Assembly (NCBI GenBank): GCA_039029355.1
Contig: JBCCGI010000044.1
Coordinates: 1 to 64,000, forward strand
DNA from: JBCCGI01 sp039029355
GTDB taxonomy: Bacteria > Planctomycetota > UBA1135 > GCA-002686595
Direction of reading: 5' to 3'
DNA: 64,000 nucleotides
Shown here: positions 16,737 through 24,538 of the stretch, one piece after another
Numbering within the stretch: the stretch's first letter is position 1
Layout of the letters: every line of letters begins with the position of its first letter
Notes under the pieces: model-generated
Database searches by the model: none
Told to the model about the DNA's origin: nothing
The model's input: only the letters and a program-made list of their open reading frames with translations
Position numbers and translations under genes: made by a program

Positions 16737-17074
16737 CGTGCCCGGGCCTCGGGACGGGACGGTCTCTCTCCCCGGGCTAACCGGGGGCGGCATGACCTCC
16801 CAGCCCGCGCGCTGGACCGCTCAGGGGGTCCCCCGGGTGGGCGTCCATCGGGGATGAGGTCGCAACGCTGATCGAGCGGGCATCGGCGACGAGTCGCGAG
16901 AGTCGAGGCTCTTGGGGCGGAGATCCGAGAGAGGACGGGGCCTCTTCTTGCTCGGGTCGGGAGCGCGGGGCCGGCAATCCGCCCTTCGCGCCGCGCGGCA
17001 AGGAAGACGCCCCGGCCTCGGTCCCGCACGCGGCGGAGGGCTTCTGATCGGCTCAGGCGGCCCCCGCTTGTCGC

Positions 17075-17080
17075 TATAGT
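17075..17080 (+). promoter_or_regulatory. -10 element TATAGT of the CDGSH-VOC gene
   Basis: The hexamer ends 8 nt before the ATG at 17089. There is no Shine-Dalgarno sequence, so the transcript is probably leaderless or nearly so. Confidence 0.5.
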
Positions 17081-17088
17081 CTCCCTCG

Positions 17089-17796
17089 ATGAAAGAGCCG
17101 CGGGTTCCGAGCCACTACCCGTTCTTCGTGAAGCTGGAGCGAGGCAAGAGCTATGCCTGGTGCGCCTGCGGCAGGTCGGCCACCCAGCCCTTCTGCGACG
17201 GATCGCACGCAGGAACCGGGATCGAGCCTTGCCGGTTCCGGCACGAGGGTGCGAGCCACGACTTCTCTCTGTGCGGGTGCAAGCACACCGCGCGTCCGCC
17301 GCATTGCGACGGCGCCCATCAACGCCTGATGGCTCACGAAGACCAGCGCGAGGACGCGATGGAGCTGCGGTTCCCCGCAGGCGAACCGATCGACGACGGG
17401 CTGAAGGCGGACTGCGAGATTGGTCCGTGCATCCCGGACTTGCCGGTCGTGGATGCGCCGGCGGCCATACGCCATTACGCCGAGGTCCTCGGGTTCACGA
17501 AGGTCTTCGACGATGCCGTGGTTGGCTACGATCACACGATGTTCGCGTGCATGGAGCGCGGGGAGTTCAGAGTCACGCTCGATCAACACCGCGCAGCTGA
17601 GGTGAGTCCGCCCGTGCAGCTGAGTTGTACGGTGAGCGACGTCGATGCGCTGCACAAAGAGCTCGTCGCTCGTGGGGCGAAGATCGTGGAGGGCCCGCTG
17701 GATCAGGTGTGGCATTCGCGCGACATCGTCATCGAGGATCTCGACGGCCACCGATTGCGATTCACCACGCCGCTCTCGCGGGGGGCCGCGACCTAG
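17089..17796 (+). CDS. CDGSH iron-sulfur domains fused to a VOC (glyoxalase-fold) domain
   Basis: A fusion of 235 aa. The N-terminal third carries two CDGSH-type [2Fe-2S] sites with three Cys and one His each: CACGRSATQPFCDGSH (about 25-40) and CGCKHTARPPHCDGAH (about 63-78). A vicinal-oxygen-chelate domain follows (about 110-230): VVDAPAAIRHYAEVLGFTKVF, GYDHTMFACMERGEFRV, VSDVDALHKELVARGAKIV and IEDLDGHRLRF, as in glyoxalase/bleomycin-resistance proteins. Each domain is common alone; their fusion suggests redox-controlled metal-dependent chemistry, but the substrate is unknown. It is a single gene after a terminator, the first backbone gene right of the island. Confidence 0.85.
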   Translation: MKEPRVPSHYPFFVKLERGKSYAWCACGRSATQPFCDGSHAGTGIEPCRFRHEGASHDFSLCGCKHTARPPHCDGAHQRLMAHEDQREDAMELRFPAGEPIDDGLKADCEIGPCIPDLPVVDAPAAIRHYAEVLGFTKVFDDAVVGYDHTMFACMERGEFRVTLDQHRAAEVSPPVQLSCTVSDVDALHKELVARGAKIVEGPLDQVWHSRDIVIEDLDGHRLRFTTPLSRGAAT

Positions 17797-18134
17797 TTCG
17801 AGCCGGCAGCGCCGGGGGGCGGCGGTCCTGTTCTCCCGAAGCGCGGCGCCGCCGTCCGCCGAGCGCGTCGACGAGGTCGACCGCGAGGAGGGCCGGGCAC
17901 AGGACGAGGCCAAGGGCGGGTCAGAGCGCCGCGAGGCGGGGCGGTCTCCGCGCGCGGAGGTGGACCGTGAACGTTGCCGGGGAAGCTCGCCCAGGGGCTC
18001 GGCGTGCGGAAGCTCGGAGACGGGCTTCCCGGCGTGCTGCGCCGCCGGAGCTGGACGCCCGCGTCCCGGCTCCGCGCGGCCGGCTCGGCGTCCGCCGTCC
18101 TCCGCGCTGCGGGGAGAGACCGCTGGGCGCCGGT
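17797..18134. other. GC-rich intergenic region
   Basis: A stretch of 338 bp between the CDGSH-VOC gene and the SMP-30-like gene. Open frames run through it on both strands because of high GC, but none has a recognisable product or start. Nothing else is seen apart from the -10 element at its right edge. Confidence 0.4.
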
Positions 18135-18140
18135 TACGCT
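18135..18140 (+). promoter_or_regulatory. -10 element TACGCT of the SMP-30-like gene
   Basis: Six bases separate this hexamer from the ATG at 18147 and there is no ribosome-binding site. The decayed copy at 29781 has TAGGCT at the same distance. Confidence 0.5.
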
Positions 18141-18146
18141 GTCGCC

Positions 18147-19073
18147 ATGCGACTCCTCCTGGCCCTGCCTCTTCTGTCTTCGTGCGCCGCACCCGCGGAG
18201 CGCGCCGAGCCGCAGCCGGCGCCCCGCGGCGAGTTGACGCGCCTCGCTACCGGCATGCAGTTCACCGAGGGGCCGGTGTGGCTGCCCGACGAAGGCGCGC
18301 TCGTCTTCAGCGACATCCCGCGTGGAGAGCTCCTGCGATGGACGCCGGCCGGGGGCGTCGAGCTCCTTCGCCGATGTGCGAACCCCAACGGCAACGCACG
18401 GTCCAGGGACGGTCAACTCCTGACCTGCCTGCACGGCGATCGCCGGCTCGTACGCTGGGAAGAGGACGGCTCACAGCACGTGCTGGCCGAACGCTTCGGC
18501 GGCAAGCGCCTGAACTCACCGAACGACCTCGCGGTGGGCACGGACGGAACGCTCTGGTTCACCGATCCGCCCTGGGGACTGGCGGGCCAGAGCGAGGGAA
18601 AGGAGCTCGGCGGGCACTGGGTCTTCCGACGCGACCCGGACGGTGGCCTGGCGGTCGTGCTCCACGACCGCGCGATGCCGAACGGGATTGCGCTCTCGCC
18701 GGACGAGACACGGCTGTACGTGGCGGACACCGGCGGGCACCGGTCGCACCCCGATCCCAACGTTCGCGGCGTTCCCGCTTCGGTCAGCGCGTGGGCGATC
18801 GATGGCGGCAACGAGCTCGCGGCCGAACCGCTGTGGAGTGTCCAGACGCGCTGCGACGGGATGTGTGTCGACGAGCGCGGCTTCCTCTACACCACGGCGA
18901 AGACCGGCATCACCATCCTGTCGCCCACGGGCGAGGTCGTCGTGACGATCGACGTGCCCGAGCAACCGGCAAACGTCTGCTTCGGCGGCAAGGACGGCCG
19001 CACCCTCTTCATCACCGCGCGGACCTCGCTCTATGCCGTCGACATGAGCGTCGCGGGCCACCTCACGCGCTGA
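18147..19073 (+). CDS. SMP-30/gluconolactonase-like lipoprotein
   Basis: A secreted beta-propeller hydrolase of 308 aa. The N-terminus MRLLLALPLLSSCAAP is a lipoprotein signal with the modified Cys at 13. SMP-30 marks follow: GMQFTEGPVWLPDEGALVFSD (metal-ligand Glu), LNSPNDLAVGTDGTLWFTDP (Asn and Asp ligands), MPNGIALSPDETRLYVAD and CDGMCVDERGFLYTTAKTGI. Family members hydrolyse sugar lactones or related esters in a metal-dependent way. An almost identical but interrupted copy lies at 29793. The start at 18147 gives the lipobox; the frame is open far upstream only because of GC. Confidence 0.88.
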   Translation: MRLLLALPLLSSCAAPAERAEPQPAPRGELTRLATGMQFTEGPVWLPDEGALVFSDIPRGELLRWTPAGGVELLRRCANPNGNARSRDGQLLTCLHGDRRLVRWEEDGSQHVLAERFGGKRLNSPNDLAVGTDGTLWFTDPPWGLAGQSEGKELGGHWVFRRDPDGGLAVVLHDRAMPNGIALSPDETRLYVADTGGHRSHPDPNVRGVPASVSAWAIDGGNELAAEPLWSVQTRCDGMCVDERGFLYTTAKTGITILSPTGEVVVTIDVPEQPANVCFGGKDGRTLFITARTSLYAVDMSVAGHLTR

Positions 19074-19181
19074 GCCGGGCCGCGGGGCCGTGGATGCCGC
19101 CCCGCCGGTTCGTGTTCGACGGTTCCCCGGAGGATTGCTCCAACTCGTGGCTTTGATCTCGGGGGAGCACTCCAGGCCGAT

Positions 19182-22100
19182 CTAGCGTCCCTCGGCGTGG
19201 GACCGCCAGGTGGCGGCCTCGGCGTCCCTGCCCCAAGCCTCGTAGAGCTGGGCGAGGCGGGTCGCGGTACGCGCCAGCACACTCCCCGCGCGATCGTCCG
19301 GGGCGTTTGCCACCAGGAGGGTGTAGCCATCGACGAGAAACGGATGGACTTCGTCGTAGCGGACGAGCTCCTCCAAGAGGTCGTAGCTCTCGACGAGGAG
19401 CGGTTCGGCTTCGTCGTAGCGGCCGAGCTCCGTCAGGGTGGCGCCGAGGCGGCTGCGGGCCTCCGCGCAGAGCCAGTGGTCCGCGTCGAACTGGCTGGTC
19501 AACACGTCGATCGCCTCGCTCAGCATCGACTCGGCCTCGAGGCCCCGTCCGGTCGCGGTCAGGGCCGAAGCGAGGTCGAGCATCGTCACGGACGCCGACG
19601 GGTCCTCCGGGCTTAGGTCCCGGCGCAAGACGGGGAGGGCGCGGCGGAAGACTCGCTCGGCCTCCTCGAAGGACCCGCGTTCGAGGAGGAGGCCCGCCAG
19701 GGCGGCCCGAGGTAAGGCGGAGGCCAGATCGTCGTCCCCGGCGAGCCCGTCCTGGGCGGCGATGAGGTCGCGCAGGATGGACTCGGCTTGCTCGAATCCC
19801 AGCAGGACTCGCAACACGCGGCCGAGGTCCTGCACCGTGCGGGTCGTGAGCGGGTGATCGATTCCGTACAGGCGCCGCCGGCCTGTGAGGCCGCGGCAGA
19901 AGAGGGGGGCCGCGTCCCTGTAGCGCGCCTGGGCCTCGCGAAGTTCGGCGAGCGAGACATAGGCCTGGATCGTGAAGTCGTGATCCGGTCCCAGGGCGCG
20001 GATCTGCCCCTCTAGCGAGAGGACCAGATGCGGCTCCGCTTCGTCGAGGTGTCCCTGATTCCTCAGCGAGGACCCCAGGCAGCCTCGGGCGTGCAGGGTG
20101 TGCGGATGGTCGTCACCCAGGACACGGCTGCGTCCCTGGAACACCTGGCGCTCGAGGGCCAAGGTCTCCTCTTCCTCTCCGCGCGCGGCGTGGATCGCCG
20201 TCATCATCCCCATGGAGAGTAGCGTGTCGGCGTCGTCGTCCCCGAAGGCCCGCCGCCGCCGCTCTAGTACTTCGAGCGTGATCTCGGCAGCCTCGTCGAT
20301 CCGCCCCTGCCGCTCGACGACGTGGCCCAGGTTGGCCTGGGCGTTCAACGTGGTGCGCGCATCGGGCCCGGAGGATCGCTGGTAGGCCGCGAGCACCTCC
20401 CGGAAGCAGACCTCGGCTTCGGCGTAGTTCTGCCGGTGCTCGAGCAGGACTCCTAGGGAGTTGCGGGCGTTGAGGGTCTCCGGCGCCTCCTCTCCAAGGG
20501 CTCGGCGAGCGTCTTCCCACACCGCGCGCAGGATGCGCTCCGCCTCGTCCAGATCGCCAAGCTGTCGGGCGATCGCACCGCGATTGCGCCGGGACTCGAT
20601 GGTTCGCGCATCGAGCTCGCCGAGCTCGGCGCGACGGATCGCCAGCACCCGCTCCTGGGGAGCGACGGCCGCCGAGGCCAGGCCCAGCTCGACCATCGTG
20701 TCGGCCATCGCCTCCAGCAACTGCGCCTCGATGAGGGGTTGGTCCGCGAACTGCTCCTCGATCGAGAGGAGCGCGGGACCGAAGACGTTCTCCCTGAGTG
20801 ATTCGAGGCCGATGTTCGTGAAGTTGATGCGCCCGAGCCGAGCTTCGAGCGCTGCGCGGTCCTCTTTGGGGGCTGCGGCGACGATCGACTCGCGAAGGCT
20901 CGATCCCATGCGTTCGGGGACGATGCTTCCGAGCCGTTCGGACTGGAAGTCCGCGACGAGCTGCAGGTCGTCGGCGCGCTCTTCGGCGAGCGTGCTTTGT
21001 TCGCGCGCCGCGAGAAAGCCCAGCGTCGTCCCGACGAGTCCGAGGACGAGCACGGCCGCCAGGGCCACGCCGGCCACGACCCGTCCACGGTTCCGGCGCA
21101 CGAACTTCCGCACGCGGTACGCCGTGCTCGGAGGGCTGGCCAGGACCGGCTCGTCGTCGAGGTGTCGTTGGACATCCGCCGCGAGGCCGCTCGCGGTCTC
21201 GTAGCGCCGCGTTCGGTCCTTCTCCAGGCACTTCATGATGATCCAGTCCAGGTCGCCGCGCAGCAGGGTCCCCAGCTGCTTCGCATCGATGCATCGCCGA
21301 GCTGCCGTCTGCGACGCCGTGTCGCCCAGCGACGAGATGCGCGTGCTCGGCTTGTGCGGCTCGACCTCGCGGATCACCCGCATCATCTCGCCGAATCCCT
21401 GGGACAGAAGCTCCTGGATGTCGAAGGGCGTCGTCCCGGTCAAGAGCTCGTAGAGCAGCACGCCGAGCGCGTACACGTCGCTGCGCGTGTCGATGTCGAG
21501 CCCCGACATCTCCGCCTGCTCCGGCGACATGTACGCCGGCGTCCCGATCATCTGACGGTGCTCCGTGAACAGCGTCTTCTGGGTCAGCTCCTGGTTCGTG
21601 GCCTTCGCGATGCCGAAGTCGATCACCTTCGGGACGGGGACGCCGTCGTGCAGCGTGACGAGCACGTTCGAGGGCTTGATGTCGCGATGGATGATCCCCT
21701 TCTGATGCGCGTGCTGAATCGCGTGGCAGACGTCGGTGAAGAGCTGGAGACGGCCGGCCGTGTCCACCTTCTCGCGGTCGCAGTACTCGAGGATCGGAAT
21801 GCCGCGGATGTACTCCATGACGAAGTACGGGCGCCCCGCGTCGGTGGTGCCGGCGTCGAAGACCTTCGCGATGTGTGCGTGGTCCATCAGGGCGAGCGCC
21901 TGACGCTCGGCCTCGAAGCGGGCGATGACCTGCTTCGTGTCCATGCCGAGCTTGATGACCTTGAGGGCCACCCGGCGCTGAATCGGCTCGCGCTGCTCGG
22001 CCATCCAGATCGTGCCCATGCCGCCCTCGCCGATTTGCTCGAGCAGCTTGTAGGGGCCGATCGAAGACCCGGCGGCCTCGGGGGTCGGCGAGGCGACGCT

Positions 22101-22298
22101 CGCTCCGGGTACCTCCTGGGTCGGACTCCCCAGGAAGGCGCCCGCGCCGGCTCCCGCGTCGAGCAGCGCCTCGACCTCGGCACGCAAGGCCGCATCCCCG
22201 GAGCAGGCTCGGGCCAGGGACTCTTCTCTCTCGTCCCCCTCGAGCTCGATCACCTCCAGGAAAACCTCGCGCGCGGCGCGTCGTCGTTCGTCGGTCAT
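19182..22298 (-). CDS. Membrane Ser/Thr protein kinase with TPR sensor domain
   Basis: A protein of 1038 aa. The N-terminal cytoplasmic kinase domain (about 78-345) is intact: glycine loop IGEGGMGTIW, Lys in VALKVIKLG, HRDIKPSNVL, DFGIAKA and GTPAYMSPEQAEM. One membrane span follows (VVAGVALAAVLVLGLVGTTLGF, about 400-422). The remaining 600 residues are tetratricopeptide repeats (ERVLAIRRAELGELDARTI, DEAERILRAVWEDARRALGEE and similar), a likely ligand or partner platform. The ATG overlaps the stop of the ECF sigma gene by four bases. This sigma-kinase coupling is typical of Planctomycetota signalling, where the kinase probably controls the sigma factor. Confidence 0.92.
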   Translation of the reverse strand: MTDERRRAAREVFLEVIELEGDEREESLARACSGDAALRAEVEALLDAGAGAGAFLGSPTQEVPGASVASPTPEAAGSSIGPYKLLEQIGEGGMGTIWMAEQREPIQRRVALKVIKLGMDTKQVIARFEAERQALALMDHAHIAKVFDAGTTDAGRPYFVMEYIRGIPILEYCDREKVDTAGRLQLFTDVCHAIQHAHQKGIIHRDIKPSNVLVTLHDGVPVPKVIDFGIAKATNQELTQKTLFTEHRQMIGTPAYMSPEQAEMSGLDIDTRSDVYALGVLLYELLTGTTPFDIQELLSQGFGEMMRVIREVEPHKPSTRISSLGDTASQTAARRCIDAKQLGTLLRGDLDWIIMKCLEKDRTRRYETASGLAADVQRHLDDEPVLASPPSTAYRVRKFVRRNRGRVVAGVALAAVLVLGLVGTTLGFLAAREQSTLAEERADDLQLVADFQSERLGSIVPERMGSSLRESIVAAAPKEDRAALEARLGRINFTNIGLESLRENVFGPALLSIEEQFADQPLIEAQLLEAMADTMVELGLASAAVAPQERVLAIRRAELGELDARTIESRRNRGAIARQLGDLDEAERILRAVWEDARRALGEEAPETLNARNSLGVLLEHRQNYAEAEVCFREVLAAYQRSSGPDARTTLNAQANLGHVVERQGRIDEAAEITLEVLERRRRAFGDDDADTLLSMGMMTAIHAARGEEEETLALERQVFQGRSRVLGDDHPHTLHARGCLGSSLRNQGHLDEAEPHLVLSLEGQIRALGPDHDFTIQAYVSLAELREAQARYRDAAPLFCRGLTGRRRLYGIDHPLTTRTVQDLGRVLRVLLGFEQAESILRDLIAAQDGLAGDDDLASALPRAALAGLLLERGSFEEAERVFRRALPVLRRDLSPEDPSASVTMLDLASALTATGRGLEAESMLSEAIDVLTSQFDADHWLCAEARSRLGATLTELGRYDEAEPLLVESYDLLEELVRYDEVHPFLVDGYTLLVANAPDDRAGSVLARTATRLAQLYEAWGRDAEAATWRSHAEGR

Positions 22299-22864
22299 GG
22301 TCCTTGCGTGTCGTCGGTGAGGTCCCGGAAGAGCACGGCCCGGGCGTAGGCCCAGAGCCGCGCGGTCGTGCGCGGGGACGTCCCCAGAGCGCGCGCGGTG
22401 TCGTCGACCGACAGGCCGGCGAAGAACCGCAACCGCACGACGGCCGCGGCTTCGGGATCGTTGGACTCCAAGCGGGCGAGGGCCTCGTCGACTGCCAGGA
22501 TTCGCGAAGAATCCGCGGTGGCCAGGGTCCCGACGTCCCCGATGTCCTCCAGACGGACCTTCGAGCCCTGCCGCGCCTCGCGAGCCCGGGCATGGTCGAC
22601 CAGGATCCGCCGCATCGCCTGGGCGGCGGCGGCGTAGAAATGCGCCCGGCCCGACCACGGCACCTCGCGTGGCCCCACCAGCTTCAGGTAGGCCTCGTGG
22701 ACGAGAGCCGTCGCCGAAAGGGTGTGATCGGGACGCTCCCCGGCGAGCTGTTTCTGAGCGCCGCGCCGGAGCTCGTCGTAGACCACGGGCAGCAGGCGTT
22801 CCCCCGCGTCCGTGTCCGCTTCCCCGGCGGCTGCGATCAGCCGCGTGACCTCATCGTTCGGCAT
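22295..22864 (-). CDS. ECF-type RNA polymerase sigma factor
   Basis: A sigma factor of 189 aa. Region 2 includes LLPVVYDELRRGAQKQLAGERPDHTLSATALVHEAYLKLV, followed by AMRRILVDHARARE; region 4 is FFAGLSVDDTARALGTSPRTTARLWAYARAVL. The TLxxTALVHEAYLKL signature belongs to the ECF subgroup found with Ser/Thr kinases in planctomycetes. The ATG at 22864 is preferred: an in-frame upstream extension reads through IS sequence. TAGACT lies 8 nt before it. The stop overlaps the kinase start (ATGA). An IS3 remnant ends only 11 bp upstream, so the promoter has been reshaped by the insertion. Confidence 0.93.
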   Translation of the reverse strand: MPNDEVTRLIAAAGEADTDAGERLLPVVYDELRRGAQKQLAGERPDHTLSATALVHEAYLKLVGPREVPWSGRAHFYAAAAQAMRRILVDHARAREARQGSKVRLEDIGDVGTLATADSSRILAVDEALARLESNDPEAAAVVRLRFFAGLSVDDTARALGTSPRTTARLWAYARAVLFRDLTDDTQGP

Positions 22865-22872
22865 GGTCGGCG

Positions 22873-22878
22873 AGTCTA
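22873..22878 (-). promoter_or_regulatory. -10 element TAGACT of the sigma-kinase operon
   Basis: On the minus strand TAGACT ends 8 nt before the ATG at 22864, without a Shine-Dalgarno sequence. It overlaps the end of the IS3 remnant's coding frame. Confidence 0.45.
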
Positions 22879-23590
22879 CTCGTAGGGTCCTGTCCGGGGA
22901 CGACCGGAGGGGGGCGACAGATAGCCCAGCGACTGATGCGGCCTGCCGTGGTTGTACCAGTGGATCCACTGCGTGATGGCCCGCTTGGCCTCCTCGAAGG
23001 AGCCAAAGCGATGCCAGACGCACCCTTCCTTGAGGCTGCAGAAGAAGCGCTCGATGAACTCGTTTTGCTCGGGCGTGTAGGGCGTGATGTACCCCTGGGA
23101 GAGTCGGTAGTCGAGACAGGCGGCGCGGAAGCGCCGGCTATGGAAGATCAGGCCGTTGTCGCTACGGACGACGGGCGTCTTGCCTTCGGGACGTAGGGTG
23201 CCGAAGCGCCGTAGGCAGGCGGCTTCGAGGGCGCGCGCTGCTTCCTTGGTGCGGTCGCGGAGCGCGAGCTCGTAGCCGATGATCTCGCGATCGTGGCAGT
23301 CGGTGACCGCTGTCACGTGAGCCTAGCCGTCGCCGCCAGCGTGGATGTGCGTGACTTCGGTCGCCCAGCGGGCGTTGCTCGCGGGAGCGAGGCTTCGGCC
23401 CGCGGACGCGCGGACGAGGCGTGACGCGCCTCTGGTGGACAGCCAGCGCCTGAGACGCAGCAAGTGGTAGACGGTCTTGCGGTTGAGCGTGAGGCCCCCT
23501 CGAGAGCGCAGCAGGGCACAGACGGCGGTTCAGCGATCAGGGCCTTGATCCGTGCAGCAAGCCCCCCGTCCGCGGGAGGTATGACCGGAA
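22876..23590 (-). pseudogene. IS3-family transposase OrfB remnant
   Basis: Reads as a DDE integrase-core transposase: IPPADGGLAARIKALIAE, GGLTLNRKTVYHLLRLRRWL, RSDNGLIFHSRRFRAACLDYRL, YTPEQNEFIERFFCSLKE and WIHWYNHGRPHQSLGYLSP. It is broken by a frameshift near 23535 and an amber codon near 23320 where Trp is expected (GDGWAHV). The first catalytic Asp appears replaced by Glu (WATEVTHI). The N-terminal frame is missing. It abuts the sigma-factor promoter. Confidence 0.85.
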
Positions 23591-23687
23591 GTCGTGTACG
23601 CCCGTGAGCAGAGAGAGCTGCGGCGTACCCTTGGTGTTGACACTACTCGACACGCAAGCCCCCAACGCGGGGGGAAGGATACGCCAC

Positions 23688-23807
23688 TTGACCGAAGCTA
23701 CTCCGACTCGCTCTCTTCATCCAGCCCATTCGACCGACGACCCGCTGACCGAGGTGCTACGCCAAGGCGCGCAGCGGCTCGTCGCCGCGGCGCTGGAGTC
23801 GGAGCGG
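23688..23807 (+). pseudogene. N-terminal fragment of an IS256-family transposase
   Basis: Starting from TTG, the frame reads LTEATPTRSLHPAHSTDDPL TEVLRQGAQRLVAAALESE (shown in two pieces), the characteristic N-terminus of IS256/mutator transposases. The similarity then stops and the frame continues into unrelated sequence, so only about 40 codons remain. It lies beside the IS3 remnant, showing repeated insertion and decay in this gap. Confidence 0.7.
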
Positions 23808-23917
23808 GGATCGCGGGAGCGGAGGCAGCTCGGACTGGGCGAGGGACGCCTCCCAGGGGGCTCGGTGTGGGGGTGGAGCGCGATCAGGCCCCGGCGTATG
23901 ACGGCAAGGACATGGGG

Positions 23918-24538
23918 CTAGGGAACCCAGATGGCCCAGGCCGCGACCAAGACGGCGGTCCCTGCCAGTGCCGCGAAAACCCCCGGAACGCGGCGCTTCT
24001 TGATGTAGAGCAGGAGGCCGAAGCCGGACAGGGACGCGAGGAGGGTGATGACGGCCGAGACGTCGATGACCCAGCTCCATGCGGCGCCGCTGTCGCGACC
24101 CTTGTGCAGGTCGTTCAGCAGAGCCATCGTTCCCGACGCCGTCTCCGTCACCGTGTAGTGGCCGGTCTCCCTATCGATGAAGATGTCCGCCGCATAACCC
24201 GGGCCCTTGAAGACGACCATGTAGTCGTACTCGCTCACTCGGAACTCCGCGACGGCGCCGCGCAACCGATGCTCTTCGCGCAACCGTTCCGCGATCCCCA
24301 GTCGGTCCGGATCCTCGGTCAGGAGCTCGGGGACAAAGCGGCCTTCCAGATCGCGTACGGTCTGCTCCGCCGCGCCGAACCACGTCGGGTGGTTGAGAGT
24401 GATCCCCGTGAACGCGAAGAAGAAGAGCGCTCCGAAGCTCAGCATCGAGATGTAGATGTGCAGCCAGCGAAAGACGCTGGCGCTCTTCTGATACAGCCCG
24501 CGGCGCCCTTTCGGCGCCGCGGCTTTGGCGCCGCTCAC
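23918..24538 (-). CDS. PepSY-associated membrane protein
   Basis: A protein of 206 aa starting with GTG, which overlaps the stop of the ApbE gene (GTGA). A first membrane span with RWLHIYISMLSFGALFFFAFTGITLNH is the PepSY_TM hallmark; its His residues could bind haem. A PepSY-like extracytoplasmic domain follows (RVSEYDYMVVFKGPGYAADIFIDRETG HYTV, in two pieces), then two more spans (WSWVIDVSAVITLLASLSGFGLLLYI and VFAALAGTAVLVAAWAIWV). Related proteins are linked to ferric or siderophore reduction and electron transfer across the membrane. It is the last gene of the palindrome-preceded Kelch-ApbE-PepSY operon. Confidence 0.85.
   Translation of the reverse strand: MSGAKAAAPKGRRGLYQKSASVFRWLHIYISMLSFGALFFFAFTGITLNHPTWFGAAEQTVRDLEGRFVPELLTEDPDRLGIAERLREEHRLRGAVAEFRVSEYDYMVVFKGPGYAADIFIDRETGHYTVTETASGTMALLNDLHKGRDSGAAWSWVIDVSAVITLLASLSGFGLLLYIKKRRVPGVFAALAGTAVLVAAWAIWVP

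Larger units (their letters stand above)
16227..17074. other. Gene-poor segment with a second tRNA-end scar
   Basis: About 850 bp without a convincing gene. Small ORFs on both strands look like GC-driven chance frames, with no domains and no start signals. The segment holds a short tRNA-3'-end copy at 16680 and a strong terminator at 16715, then GC-rich sequence up to the promoter of the CDGSH gene. Confidence 0.5.

Noticed and set aside
16404..17029. Small coding genes in the segment after the DJ-1 gene
   Set aside because: Frames overlap each other on both strands, lack ribosome-binding sites or leaderless signals, and read as low-complexity Arg/Pro/Gly.
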